From: Amoebidium appalachense
Taxonomy: Eukaryota; Ichthyosporea
Length of the DNA stretch: 64,000 nucleotides
Reading direction: 5' to 3'
Assembly (NCBI GenBank): GCA_963693365.1
Contig: CAVNZM010000011.1
Coordinates: 6,448,001-6,512,000, forward strand
Shown: piece by piece, positions 1 to 40,346 of the stretch
Position numbering within the stretch: the first letter of the stretch is position 1
Layout: the number at the start of each line of letters is the position of its first letter
Notes under the pieces: model-generated
Databases searched by the model: none
Told to the model about the DNA's origin: nothing
Seen by the model: only the letters and a program-made list of their open reading frames with translations
Made by a program: the position numbers and the translations under genes

Positions 1-187
1 GCGGGCTAAGGGGTCGAAACTCAGACGCAATTGATGACTTGGGTCCTCCCTGAGGATGGGCTCTGCTTATGACGCATACTGTGCACATGGCTGATGTTGC
101 ATACTTGAATGTTTGCCTTTGCATGTGTCCTGCAACATGCTTCTCGTCGTGTATGCGTACTTCGTACCGTGTTCCGCATTCAAAACC
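1..187 (+). repeat. Dispersed repeat family R, copy 1 (cut by window edge)
   Basis: This is the right half of a roughly 280-bp dispersed repeat. Other copies lie at 10,575-10,747, 28,690-29,010, 29,049-29,328 and, inverted, 49,365-49,640. Shared landmarks are GCGGGCTAAGGGGTCGAAAC near the start, GGATGGGCTCTGCTTATGA in the middle and GCGTACTTCGTACCGTGTTC at the end. The copy ends in a poly-C run, like most members. It lies in an intron or upstream spacer of the BRD8-like gene. The motif GGTCGAAAC resembles a Pol III box B but breaks its second base, so a SINE origin is only a guess. Confidence 0.75.
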
Positions 188-914
188 CCCCCCCCCTCTC
201 CTCCCACCCCATAAAATTTGACTTGTGTTGTCTACAGTAATGTGTATCTGATGTTCTGTAACACATTCCACCTTCCCCCCTCCCCCCCTCCCCCTCAACC
301 CCCCTCTCCTCCCACCCCATAAAATCTGCATTGTGTTGTCTGTAATGTGTATTTGGCGTTCACCAGTTTAACACATTCTACCTTCTCTTCCCCCCTCCCT
401 CCCCTTCCCCCCCCCCCCCCCCCCCTCCCCCCCCCCTCCCCCGATACCTCCTTCCTTTCCTCCGTCCACCGTATATAGAGCCAACCCCCATGCATTCAAT
501 TTACTACCCGCTCTCCCACAAACACGCCACACCAGTACTAAACACGCACACACGCATGCGCGCTCGTGCGCACGCACACACACAAACTTACACTAGCCCC
601 CCCTCCCCCCCCCCCCCCCTCCCCCCCCCCCCCCTCCCCTTCCTCTTATTCCAGCCCCTCCTCCCCACCCCCCGCCCACCCCTTCCTCAATCCCCCCCCC
701 CCTCCCCCCGCTTTTTTTCGGATATCGTGGATGACTTGCCCCTCCCCTCCCCCTCCCCCCCCCCCCCCCCCCCTCCCCCCCCCCCCCCCCCCCCCCCCCG
801 CCCGCCCTTTCTGAGGGGACCCCTACCTATCATGCACCCTTTGTGTATTTACTTCACAACCTCTGCGTTATGGTGTCCAGTGTGAGTGTGTACCGTGTCC
901 TACGTAACAACCCG

Positions 915-950
<36 letters not shown>

Positions 951-1000
951 TTCCCCTCCCTTCCCCCCACCCCCAAAAATTCTTTTTTCCTCCTTGCAGA
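188..1000 (+). repeat. Poly-C-rich, pyrimidine-rich intronic DNA
   Basis: This stretch carries several C-runs (about 409-425, 613-634, 755-799 and 914-950) separated by short unique pieces. Two adjacent pieces (195-290 and 300-385) share the block beginning CTCCTCCCACCCCATAAAAT and look like shorter relatives of repeat family R. No exon is visible. The proline-rich open frames here are produced by the C-runs. The region reads as the intron upstream of the BRD8-like last exon. Confidence 0.7.
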
Positions 1001-1028
1001 TGCACGCTCACTCACACTTTTTTTCCAG

Positions 1029-11327
<10,299 letters not shown>

Positions 11328-11344
11328 CAGTTTTGTGTGTGTGT

Positions 11345-11420
<76 letters not shown>

Positions 11421-11762
11421 AAAGATTTTGAATGTTTTGGAGGTTTTGAAAGTTTTTTTGGTGGTTCCGTTAGGGTTGGCTAGTTGGTGGTGATGTCGTT
11501 GTTGTAGTAGTTCTAATGTCGGGAAGTTGTGGTTGGTTGGTGGTGGGTGAGTTTGTGTTGTTTATGGATATAATGAGTGTGTTGATGTGAGATGTGTTGG
11601 AGTCAGGTGCGTGTTTGTTTGGGGTTTGCATTTGTTTAGGTGTAATGCACTATTACTGGTTTGTGATGTTGGAAAAACACTTATGTGGACATGTACATAC
11701 ACACATGCAGTCAAGCCAACCCCTGCACCCCTTCGTCTATACCCACACCCCGAGCGGGCGCG

Positions 11763-11847
<85 letters not shown>

Positions 11848-12908
11848 CAGCACAATAATTCAACGCACAGCCGATGTTTACCCAGATTGTTCTCAAAAAA
11901 TATTCAAAACTTCCCTGGAGGTTTTGTCATTATCCTGTGGCTTTGAAAAGTTGCATTACGCATATATCCGATTAATTTGTTCGTACATTTTTGCATTGCC
12001 AACGAGTAACCCAGTGCCACATTCGCTAACACCGTGTTTGGATATACAGCTTATGATATACAATACCATGACATCGTTTATTATATCAATCGTACCTTTT
12101 TTTGTATGCTCATGTGCATACATGTACAAACATTTTATCCGTTGTACCGACTCCGTATACGCATAGGCATGCGCAACATACCTTGCAACGCGTTAGATTA
12201 TTATACGGTGACAAGCCACGCGAACATGTGGGTAAATCTGTGTACATCTGTCAGATACTCATTGGCACCCCACAGGCCTGGGGTATGTATACATGTTACT
12301 ACTTAAAGCTTGTACGCATCCCGTGGATGTAAAGTAAAATGTGTGTATAAATATTCCTACCTTTTTTATCGTTTTATAAATTTTTTAAACCGCTTTTCTC
12401 CCCTGCCAAAACCTCCCGCCCAATTCCCATATTTGGCAGCTATTCAGTGTTATCGCGACGCACGAATAATTGGCCCATACTTTTTTTTTTTTGAGATTCT
12501 GATATTCATACCATTCTACATAATATGCCGGCAATTATCTATATTCCTAATTTTTTATTGTTTTCCTTTATTGAATTTGTATGGCTGCAAATAAATTGCA
12601 ATTGAGCAGCTTGCACCATATATGTAAAAAATCCCAACAATTTACCTTGTGTACTGTCTGACCTATATAGTACCGCGAAAAACACATCTATATATACGTA
12701 GCTGGGGTTAAATATTTGTGTCAATGGAAGGGGAATGTCGAACATTATAAGACTCCCATGTGCATATTAGGTCGTTTCACAATCACTGCCACAAACATAC
12801 ACCACCGTTGAACACCCACACACACACACCGTCTCGGGAAACTTTCTGATTCGACCGCGGCCGGGACCAGGCCTCTGGGCCTCCCTCCCCTCCCTGCCTC
12901 TTTCTTAT

Positions 12909-12940
<32 letters not shown>

Positions 12941-13730
12941 CCCCCCCTCTCCCTTCTCAAAAAAATATATGATAATAATAATAATACTATTGAAGATCTA
13001 GAACACCTCTGACCAAAAACCCAAAACAAGGCAGGGGGAAAAACTATGTACCGTGTAAACTGCAACTATTGGTGCTAACTTAGTCCGAACAAATTCTTGG
13101 GATTCCTACAGTAAAATGCTGCATCACGCGCAAGACCTCCACAATAGATAGCATGGGTGTACCATATATATTAGGAGGCCTTGACCATGAGTCGTGTCAA
13201 TTTTCCGGCCCCGAGTCGCTCTGCCCAACATCTACATGCAGGCAACAGTAAATAACATACAATGCATAATCGTGCCATGAAGTCCCCCCCCCCCCCCCCC
13301 CCCCCCCCCCTCCCCCCCCCCCCCCCCTCCCCCCGCCGCCGCCGCTCTTCTCGTACCCGGTACCTCTCCCCTCCACCACACACACACTTCCGTGGCACAT
13401 CACCCCAAAAATGGGAGGGGGAGAAGGAGGAGGGGAAAGGGGGCAGGGGCGAGGAGGGTTGGAATTATTATGGGGGTTGCATAATAGGTGTGTGTTGGGA
13501 CGTGTGTGTCTACGGGGTGTGTGTGTGTGTGTGCGTGTTTGTGTCTGTGTCACGTGTGTGTGTGCGTGCGTGTGAGTGTGGGTTGGCGTGTGCTAGTTTA
13601 ATTCTCATTGTGTGAGTGTGCGTGTTTCTCTCCCTCTCTCTGTGTGTGTTTGTGTGTGCGTGTGCATGTGTGTTTCTGCGTGTGTGCGCGTGTGTTTCTT
13701 TGTAATACTATGTGTGTGAGTGAGTGTGTG

Positions 13731-13783
<53 letters not shown>

Positions 13784-14284
13784 GTGTGTGGGCGCGCGCG
13801 CGGGTAGCGCACCGAAAAATAAAGTTTTTGTCAGAAGTCAATATAATTCAGCCGCGTCAAACAACCAGTTGAATAAATAAATAAATAAATAAAATGTTTT
13901 TTTTAATAAAAAAAACTTGTTTTCATGAGTTTAATTCAACGAAAGTGATCAGTATATGTAGGTACCCATATAGGTTTCTGAACCAACCAAATGTACAATG
14001 ATAGTATGCGGCTCCCGTTTTTAGTTGCCTGCAATATGGATCCATTCTTTCGAGATAAATATAATCCCTCTCTGCATGCATATGCATGCACTGACATGGT
14101 CACATGCGAATGCATGCATATGGCCGGCCCACGCTCTGGCCAACTTACATGTACAGCATAGTCGCTACAGGATTTCATACAGTGCTGCAGCACGGCCTGC
14201 CGCCCAGGCACGAGCATACTTATCCCCCCCCCCCCCCCCCCCCCCCCCCTCCCCCTCCCCCTAGCCCCCCTCCCCCTTCCCCCT

Positions 14285-14320
<36 letters not shown>

Positions 14321-15464
14321 ACAACCACCACCACCACCACCACAAAAAAAAAAAAAAAAAAAAAAAACACGCACGTGCACACAGAGCGATCGGGCCTTCT
14401 CCAGTGGGTCAGTTGGGAGGTTACACTGTGTACGGGTGGGGCCCCGTGGAACTTCTGTGGACTGGGTCCGGGAGGGAGAGGGCGAAGTGAAGGTCTGTAT
14501 ATGTGGCGCGGTTTGTGTGACCTTGTTTATTTAAAAAGGGTAACCTTTTCAAAGGTATGTGTACGTATGTGTAGGCGTGTGTTGTGTATAGTGTATGTAA
14601 GCTTGGAGTGTACGTGTATGTGTGTGTGTGCAGCTTGTTTGTGCGCGCGCGTGCAAGTGCATAAATGTGTGCGTGTGTTGGGGGGGGGGGGGGGGGGGGG
14701 GGGGGCTCTCACCCTTTCGGAATGCTCTCTCATTCCGGGACCCCTGTACCATCCCTCCCCTCCCTGCCTCTTTCTTTTCTTTCCTCCCTTGTCCACCAAC
14801 CCCCTCCCCCCTTCCCCCCTGCCTCTCTCTTTTCTTCTCTCCTTCCACACATGCCCCCCTTCCCTCTCTCTCTAGCTTGCACAACCCATAAACGGGTGTG
14901 CATCCATGCTTCATTCACGATAAGTGGATGATCAGGTAGGGATGTCTGTGTCTCTAGACTAGACCTGCTGAATTGCACGCCTCACCAGTAGCACACCAGG
15001 TCTTTATAACGTACTGTGGGCGATAGGCCACCCATGTAAAACTGGCTCAAAATGCTTTGATGTGTACCAACGTTTCTTAGAGTGCCGATTCGAGTAAAAC
15101 GAAAGATGATAACACACACCCGTTAGTGATTGCTCATGCAGCTCGGAACACTGCCTTCGTGAGCGAAGCCTGCACCTTCAACCCCCCACCTCCTCCCCCC
15201 CCCCCCCCCCCCCTCCCCCCTTCCTCCCCCCCCCCCCTCCCCCCCCCCCCCCCCCAACCTCCACCCTAAAAAAAAAAAAAAAAAACTGAATCAAAAAAAA
15301 AAAAAAACTGGCACACACCGTGAAGCACAAACGGCCGACGCATACAACCACACACACGGACAAACATAAGCTTATGTACGTACGTGTGTTGACGTTGACG
15401 GGCACGCAAGCTAGCGCCTGCATATGTGCATTCGTGTACGTGTGTTTGCGCCGCGCGCAACTGT

Positions 15465-15555
<91 letters not shown>

Positions 15556-15836
15556 TGCGTGTGTGTGTGTGCGTGCATGCTGGCATGTCAGCGTGTGTAA
15601 ACTTTCGTATAGGTGTGTGTGCGTGCGTGCGTGCGTGCGTGCGTGCATGCATCCATGTGTGCGTGTGCGTGTGTGTGTGTGTCTGTTGAAGTATGTGTGT
15701 ACGTGTACGTGTGTGTGTTTGTGTGTGTGTGAGTGACACTGTGTGTGCAAATTGAAGGAGCCACAGTATGCTAATACCACAATATACCACTTCTGGATAA
15801 ATGTGCAAGATAAACGAGAATATGCAAACGTGCCCT

Positions 15837-15867
<31 letters not shown>

Positions 15868-17356
15868 TTCCACCTCCGCCCCCCCCCCCCCCCCCCCCCC
15901 TCCTCCCCCCCCCCTCCCTACCCTCCCACAAACAACCACTCCCAGTCTACACCACACCCACACACTCGTACACATCCTTACTCCAAGGCCCTCCCCCCTC
16001 CCCACCCCCCCCCCCCCACCCCGCGCACCCCTCTCCGACACCCACACACACACTGTGGTATGCCTACTAATAGACATGCGGATTCATTTCACACATAAAC
16101 ACAGATACACAGCCACATTTAGTCACACATAACGAATTGCAGACGGCAGGGCAACCATGCCCCGTTCTATTCAACGGAACTGGCTTCAAAACACATCTGC
16201 AGCCTGGGTGAGCTTTGAATTACACTTTTTATCAAGACTGGCCCAGTACGTCCTCAGACGGGGGTAACATTTGTTAGCTTTGGGTGGTCTATGACCAGGT
16301 AAGGGGACCTACTATCGTTGCAGGATTACGATTTCGGTTTATACCAAGGCCTCCTATACTGTTGGTACATAGGAGGCCTTGGTGTATACACTCTTATGCA
16401 CATCGTTTTCGGAGTAAAATGTATTTTTCACAACATTTGTGGCGCCGCGGCCGATATACACACTGCGGAGGCTCGGCAGCACGTCATGCAAAAAGTTTGC
16501 CCACGTCAAGCCCCCAAGCCAATCAAACTCTCAAATCAAACACCACGAGTTATAGCCGGTTAATGTCTGTAAGCTTTAAGCTTCTTTAAATGATTTTAAA
16601 TTAGCCTTTAAATTCCCAACTGGGAGATATAAAAGAAATCAGAATCTTGGATCATGCATATAGAAGTAGCAACATTTTATCCAAAAGGCATTCCATTGCC
16701 GTTTGAAAGAAACTTGGTGACTCGAGGCTCTGTGCTGACAGACTGAGTGTCAGAACACAGAGTTTTTTTGCATGTCACACACACAAGTTCCGAAGTTGCC
16801 TCAACGAGCCACGTGTTTCTCTGAACAGTGTAGTGTTAGCCCTGTTTAGGGTGGCCAGAGTTAGTTTCTGATGCCATTACTTGTTCAATACCCGTACATT
16901 AGTTATAGAGTTTCAAATGCTACTTTGTATTATAACCAGTGTTTGTTGCAAATTTCTTGTTTATAAACCCTTTTATCCTTTGAAAAAATATATAAAACAC
17001 AAAAAAAAGTAGGAATATAACGTGGTACGTCGGCATACCATGTGCTTATCATACGTAGCCAGTGTGTTATAACAATACCTGCATTAACCTGCAGCACTTA
17101 AAGATGTATATTTCGACCCAGCCAACCTCATGACAGATAACTTACCAGGCTTAAGAACCCCCAAGTCCACACACACGCAAGCACAAAGAACGACGACTTT
17201 TCGCCCGTATTTCCTCACACGCAACGCACCTCTTTCTATAACTGTTGTATAGGAGCACCTAACACCGGAAAGTAAGAATACCTAAGGACAACTCTGCATG
17301 CTCGCTGTTAAAGAAGCCAACCCACCTATACATTTATAACAGGCTAGAGCTTCGCA
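11328..17356. other. Intergenic region without recognisable genes
   Basis: The region opens with (GT)n just after the preceding stop (11,334-11,419), then (AC)n at 11,764-11,847. Unique AT-rich DNA fills 11,850-12,880 and 16,140-17,356. Simple repeats fill most of the rest: C-runs at 12,909-12,937, 13,284-13,327 and 14,225-14,250; a C-run into A-run at 14,288-14,366; G-run at 14,680-14,705; C-runs at 15,195-15,256; (GT)n at 13,736-13,788 and 15,469-15,550; C-runs at 15,838-15,915. A perfect hairpin lies near 16,339-16,394. All open frames seen are translations of repeats or too short to support. The promoter of the intronless gene at 17,357 should lie in the last few hundred bases. Confidence 0.7.
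16339..16394. repeat. Short perfect inverted repeat (hairpin) with AAGGCCTCCTAT arms
   Basis: The arms TATACCAAGGCCTCCTAT and ATAGGAGGCCTTGGTGTATA are separated by about 10 bases. Single copies of the arm core occur at ~5,361 (CACCAAGGCCTCCTA) and ~13,174 (TTAGGAGGCCTTGACC), so the arm may be the end of a dispersed element. Confidence 0.7.
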
Positions 17357-18100
17357 ATGAGCGAAATGCAAGACAACGGAGACTGGGAGGTCATTTCGCT
17401 CCCGCAGCCCACAACCGACGCAAAAAACGAAGGAATAGCCTTCGTGGGCTCTCGTTCATCCCTCCGACGGAAAAAAACAGAAACAATGATGAATGTGTCG
17501 CGCACACTTAGCCTTCCGGCTTTCTCCCAACCGCGGCTGCCGGGTTCCGTGGATGAACTATTTACGTTGCGGGCCAAGCAAGAACCGGAAACGAGAAAAA
17601 GGCAGGATTCTGCGCCTTCTTTAAACGTTACTAAAGAAAGACACATGACCTCTCCGTCATCTATAAATAGCCTTAACCCATCAACACGAAAAACCCCTCT
17701 CGAAGCAGCTGCGTCTTTCAACGTGACGAGTTCAGGGAACAACGAGGGATTATCCCCAGCTGACGTTGCGCTTTTGAAAAATAGGAGCCCGAGCGGCCGC
17801 TTAACCCCACTGTCTTCCGTCGCGTCAAAGCAGTGGCGCGCTCTAAAATCTTTCACGAATGAAGTCATGTCCCTTTCGGTGTCTGATGTTGTCTCTGAAT
17901 CATCGGACATGCTTGCAGAGGCGTTGTCCATCGGGAGCAGAAAGATGAGCGTTTCCGGTAGCCCGCGAGGGACAGGGGTGTTCAACGAGACACATTCAGA
18001 AAATGAGGAAGATGTGTTGGGTGGCCGGGGGAATTTCAGCAAGAGCAGGGGGAGGAATGTCTCAAGGAAAATCCAGGAGGCTCGTAGGTGGGGATTGTGA
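17357..18100 (+). CDS. Hypothetical intronless protein with possible N-terminal LIR motif
   Basis: This 247-codon frame starts at ATG 17,357 and ends with TGA. It is surrounded by non-repetitive DNA and has balanced composition unlike the simple-repeat frames nearby. The product is hydrophilic, Ser/Thr-rich and basic, with no signal peptide or membrane segment visible. Residues ~7-13 read NGDWEVISL: an acidic residue followed by W-x-x-I, which fits the Atg8/LC3-interacting motif. The middle contains an amphipathic stretch (SKQWRALKSFTNEVMSLSVS), and the end is Arg/Gly-rich. The opposite strand is also open for 267 codons (17,344-18,147); I prefer the + frame because it starts with an ATG and its protein composition looks natural. 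I do not recognise the family, so the function is unknown. Confidence 0.6.
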   Translation: MSEMQDNGDWEVISLPQPTTDAKNEGIAFVGSRSSLRRKKTETMMNVSRTLSLPAFSQPRLPGSVDELFTLRAKQEPETRKRQDSAPSLNVTKERHMTSPSSINSLNPSTRKTPLEAAASFNVTSSGNNEGLSPADVALLKNRSPSGRLTPLSSVASKQWRALKSFTNEVMSLSVSDVVSESSDMLAEALSIGSRKMSVSGSPRGTGVFNETHSENEEDVLGGRGNFSKSRGRNVSRKIQEARRWGL

Positions 18101-18939
18101 GGTGTTTGTTGTTGAGACAGAGGGCACTGTATTTTGAGCTTGAACAAGGCAAATTACGTGCGAAAAATAACCTTTTAGGGAAAGGTTTTGTGTATGACTA
18201 TTGAACCATACCATGATGTCGTTCTGCTGGTGGCTCTAATGATAATCGTTATTGGTATGTATGCCTCTATCTTAGGGGGAAAAGGGTTTGAATCGTGCAC
18301 ACGAAAACTGATAACTTTTGCGTAGTAGGATGTCAGAAATGGTTGTGTTATGGATGATGGATGAGCGGTAGTGATGGCTCTCGATGGTATTATACAGTCA
18401 ATCAAGAGGTCAACCTACTGTAGTGTAGAGCCACATGCAGGTGTAGAGTATCGAAGTGGTTGATTGAAGTGTATAGGCGGCAAACATGTTAAAGAAAAAA
18501 AGGCTGGCTCCATTGTGAATAACAAACACGTCGATGAAAGAGAATGCAACTACCACCAACACTCCACGGGACGAGACATGCAAGAAAAGCATAAGCAGCA
18601 GGGTCAGTGTACATGTGTACAAAAAACATGCGTTTTTATGTGCACACAAACATGTGGCACTGCCTCCAGAGCCGGCCTTGGGAGCTTCCTCCAAACTGGT
18701 CCCCTAACCGTGACCGCCAAGCCTCAGCACTGATCATTACTGTGGAGGGAACTACACATCGTCCGGTGAACATCTGTGGGGTTACCAGCCTGAGGCTGTG
18801 CTGACTGCTCCGGCCCCTCCTCCCTTGGCCACGACGACCCTCTGAACACCGGTTTTCATAAGGCCGTGCTTAGCCTCCAAGGCTAAGTACACACTGGCTC
18901 ACGTAAGTGGTCGGGCACTAGTACGCTGCGGGGACAAAA

Positions 18940-18970
<31 letters not shown>

Positions 18971-19445
18971 AAGAGGCCGCTACTGTAGACAGCACCACGG
19001 CCCTCTGAAAACAGAGGACCACGACTTATAGGCAACTGTGAGGCTATGACGTCATAAAGTCTGATAGTTTGATGGCCCGCCGGTGCCACTGACACAGACG
19101 CTAGGTGCGGTGCCATTAATGTTTACGTAGAGCCAAGGTAGAGCCTGAGTGAGTGAACGGATGTGGGAACGTAGATTTAGAAGCTGGCAGTGTGGGATCT
19201 TAGATTTTGGTTTTGGCAGTAACCGTTACATTGGCCACAACATTAGCAAGGGGATATCTTTTGAACTGCGAAAAACATACTGAACATTTCTTACACACAT
19301 GGTCCCATGGACGGTTTCGATTGTGAGTGGAGCAATAGAACAAACGTTTTTTACTCTAAGAGGCATTATTAATTCTCTCTGAGAGGAGCAACATAGAAGG
19401 CAATTCACTCTGAATTTGGTTTGGTCATACTCACCAATTTGAAGA
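18101..19445. other. Intergenic spacer; possible retroposon 3' end near 18,660-18,975
   Basis: Mostly unique DNA. The segment at ~18,660-18,935 is GC-balanced and terminates in an A-rich tract of about 35 bp (18,937-18,974), an arrangement that could be the 3' end of a poly(A)-tailed retroposon. No second copy occurs in the window, so this remains a suggestion. The XRCC1 promoter should lie in 19,100-19,445; no specific element could be identified. Confidence 0.5.
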
Positions 19446-36950
<17,505 letters not shown>

Positions 36951-37724
36951 AAAGAAAAGGTTTTATAGGGGTACTGTGGTCGAAGGGATCGGATAGATCG
37001 GTGAAATCGGAATTTCGCATTTGGGGGCCACACGCCAGGGAAATTTCAGGGGTGTTATAATCAGATATCGATGGATCGGATAGATCGGTGAGATCGATGA
37101 GATCGAATTTGGCGTTCGGGGGGGCACACGCTACGGAAATGGTTTACGGCAGGAGTAGTGGTACACATGCCTTCTCTAACTTATCTTAATAAGTTACTTA
37201 TATCAAGTTATGTAATCTTTTATCCTCTAGTGCTAGGACTACTTACAGAAGATTAGAGTACTGTAGATGATAAAATTAAGATACCCCCTCCCTTTGCTTT
37301 CGAGTGTCTGAAGCTAAAATTTTTAGGTTTTGCACAGTACTAGACACCAGCTTCACTAACAACCTAACATTTATCATCTAGTGTAAATTTAATCCTCTAT
37401 TACGTGGAATAAGAGTAGAGTAGAGAAAGATCTCCACTCACTTACCCTATTATATATACCTACAAAGCTTACAATAAGAGTAGAGTAGAGTAAGATAAGT
37501 CCACAGTTACCCTATGATATATACCTACAAAGCTTACAATAAGAGTAGAGAAGAGAAGAGAGTAGAAAGATCTCCACGACTGGCCCTGTAGCCAATTGAA
37601 TGGAGGTTGTCATCGAATGTAGTAGTCGAATATCTTGGATGAGTTGGGTAGGGGCAAAGGGGTCGTATGTTTGCAGAGAAGTATTTGTGTAATGTTTCTT
37701 TGAAATTCCTTCTTCTTCCTTTTC

Positions 37725-37755
<31 letters not shown>

Positions 37756-37819
37756 GCCTTCCCCTGGAATGATCGAAGAAACAAAACAGGCGGTGGGGTG
37801 TAATTTTTTTTTTTTTTTT

Positions 37820-37850
<31 letters not shown>

Positions 37851-38058
37851 GGGGGGGAGGTACTTCGGTATACATAAAAGAGAAACAGCTAATAAACGTA
37901 TGAATGGTGCATCTTACGAACTGCGCTGCAGACTGCACGAATAAAATCTATTGATGAAAACAGGAGTCGAGCATCCCCCCCCCCCCCCCCCCCCCCCCAT
38001 ACAGAAAATTTTAATGTTTTTTACGTGGGTGGGGCCTAGTAGTACCCTACCCTTCATA

Positions 38059-38094
<36 letters not shown>

Positions 38095-38960
38095 CCCCCC
38101 CCCCCCCCACCCAACCACCTCCTTCCCCCCCCCCCCCCCTGGGCACAGACACTCCTCTCTACCCCTGCGCGCGCACTCACACGCAAATTTGAACATGTAA
38201 TGTGAATGTCACCGGCCACAGCAAATATCACCACCATCAACCACGCACGTACCCATCCCCGCTTTCCACTTAATTTTTTTCTGAAGCACGACCCGTCACT
38301 AACCGGGTAACAACATGCATATTTACGACGCTGGTGCCCACGTGCACACTATCGCCAGTTAAATTTTGGGATAAAGCTGCCGTGTGGGTGCAGAATTCAG
38401 AAAGGGTCATCTCAGACATGCACCCCAGGCTACGAACGACCGAGTGCCTGTACGTGCGTGCGAGTGTATGTATGTACGTGCGTGTGCGTGGTTGGTTTGG
38501 AGGGGAAAGGTTAAATTGCCATTAAGATATATTATAATCAAGAATGTTATCATGTCACAAGCTTGGCCCAGGTGCCTGTCATTCCATCATTTCTTCATTC
38601 CACTTACCGAACTGAATAAGTTAACTTAATTAAACCTTGAAGCACGTAGAACCTAAAACCTCATAAAATTACAAGCGTCAAGGTCCTTCAAATTTGACTT
38701 AAAAATCAATCGACAGCATATCGTCTGCCCGCACCAGAAATCACAATACCACCACCTCCATCGATATCTCACATTCCATATTTGGATGGGGTGTACATGT
38801 GGGCTTGTGCTTGCAAATATGCTTGCATAAGCATGTGTATGTATCCGTGCCACCCGGCGTGCGTCGTGACTCCCTGTGACTGTCCGTGTGTGCGCGTGTG
38901 TCCGTGGGTGCATGTGTGCATGTGTGTGTGTGTGTGTGTGTCACGGTGTGTGCGTGTGTG
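36951..38960. other. Convergent intergenic spacer
   Basis: No gene is visible. It contains a ~94-bp tandem duplication (36,972-37,160, sharing GATCGGATAGATCGGTGA), a 65-bp tandem repeat at 37,408-37,580, a T-run followed by a T-run/G-run junction (37,731-37,858), and C-runs at 37,976-37,998 and 38,061-38,140. It lies between the 3' ends of the + strand XRCC1 gene and the minus-strand thioesterase gene. Confidence 0.7.
37408..37580 (+). repeat. Tandem repeat, 65-bp unit (AATAAGAGTAGAGTAGAG...)
   Basis: Units start at 37,408, 37,473 and 37,538, each beginning AATAAGAGTAGAG; the first two also share ATATATACCTACAAAGCTTAC. The third is incomplete. It is GAGTA-rich and non-coding. Confidence 0.85.
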
Positions 38961-38963
38961 TCT

Positions 38964-40188
38964 AAATGGAGTGGTGCAAGGCAAACCTTATGATCCTTAA
39001 CATAGACAAATGTGGTGTTCTTGTACCTGATATAGCTAACAATTTACACACATTTACATTATCATCTAAACCTGTACCTATAGTTCCAGAATACAAATAT
39101 CTTGGTGTTCCGGTTGATTCTGTTGGTGTTATGTTTCCCCATATGGTCGAAAAGAGGGTAGAGTTGGCTCGTAAGCGGTTAGCTTTCTTCTCGGCTAATA
39201 TTTTTAAAGACACACCCCTCCATCCTTCTATTAGACTTACATTTATTCGCACTTTTGTCTTCCCGGCATGTGAATATGGTTTACCCCTTCTCGCCGCTTG
39301 GATCAAGAAAGAGAGAACTAGAGCGCTTAAACCCTTGGCAAATTTCCTTGAAGCAGAAGTTGCCTCCTTTCTATCTAACAACTGTTGTAAACCTGGGCCT
39401 GTAACGCTCTCGATATATGGTCTGGTCCCAATAGCTGCTAGAGTATCCTATCTCGCGCTGAAATTCAATAAGCACATAAGCCGCTTAAAGAAGTATTTGC
39501 CCTCCCACCCTCTCTTCTCTATCCGACCTGTCCCCTCCTCACCTCTCCCCCTCTTTCCTCCCCTCTCTCTCCCCTTCTCCCCTGGGCACAAATACAAATA
39601 AACCCCGCAATAGTGTGTGTGTGACTTTGGACTGCCACTTACTTATTAAACATGTACACAATCACAAGATAATCACGCAATATAACAAATGGAAAAAGAT
39701 ACCACACGACACTAGACCCGATGAAAGCATACACCTTGAAAAACTAAGCCTTATGTCTCGTTTTATATATACTGACCGCCTCAACCATATTGCCAAATAT
39801 GGCACTCGCAAGTGTATAACACCTAAATACATATTACCTTCCTGTAGAACTGGTCTTTCTCTAGCTGATGGTATTATTGATCAATTACCACGCTTTTACT
39901 GTACACGTGCTATACAGTGGAGATCTAATAAGTATAAGGTGGCATCATTTGCATGCCCAAACAACACACACACACACCAGTTTAACCGGTCATGTATCGC
40001 CAAATGTAGTTTGATAGACCACATAATACCGCAACACACACACGTCACATTCACAACAGACACCCAGAAAGATAGCCTACCTGTAAATTACAACATCCTT
40101 GATTTTATACTAAACACGCGTAACTACGACCTGTTTATTAGATGTATTGATTGGCTTGAGAAACACATCACTACAAAATTATAGCGCA

Positions 40189-40259
<71 letters not shown>

Positions 40260-40291
40260 CCAGCTGATACCGAGTGTCCCGAGGGGAGCCC

Positions 40292-40345
<54 letters not shown>
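38964..40345 (+). mobile_element. 5'-truncated non-LTR retrotransposon (LINE-like) with poly-A tail
   Basis: The element is cut at its 5' end next to a (GT)n tract and ends with a C-rich trailer, a (CA)n array (40,194-40,259) and a poly-A tail of about 49 bp (40,297-40,345). The coding part is the C-terminal end of a reverse-transcriptase ORF. It has the late RT motif ANLMILNIDKCGVLV, then EYKYLGVPVDSVG and PACEYGLPLLAAW, as in LINE-type RTs. A frameshift with a stop at 39,599-39,601 separates this from a second open stretch (39,615-40,184), which continues the same ORF's C-terminus. It is therefore a dead fragment. Confidence 0.85.
38966..40184 (+). pseudogene. Reverse transcriptase C-terminal fragment, frameshifted
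   Basis: Two open stretches in different frames (38,966-39,601 and 39,615-40,184) together encode about 400 residues after the RT active site. The catalytic YXDD motif is upstream of the truncation and absent. The first stretch ends in a Pro/Ser/Leu low-complexity tail just before the frameshift, where a pyrimidine-rich repeat may have expanded. It belongs to the LINE-like element and cannot encode an active enzyme. Confidence 0.8.

Positions 40346-40346
<1 letters not shown>

Noticed and set aside
490-1000. Proline- and glycine-rich open frames over C- and G-runs throughout the window
   Set aside because: Homopolymer C or G is open in every frame; none has a recognisable domain or splice context.
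17344-18147. 267-codon minus-strand frame opposite the intronless gene
   Set aside because: It overlaps the + strand frame completely and has no ATG-proximal features or family resemblance. It remains possible that neither strand is coding.
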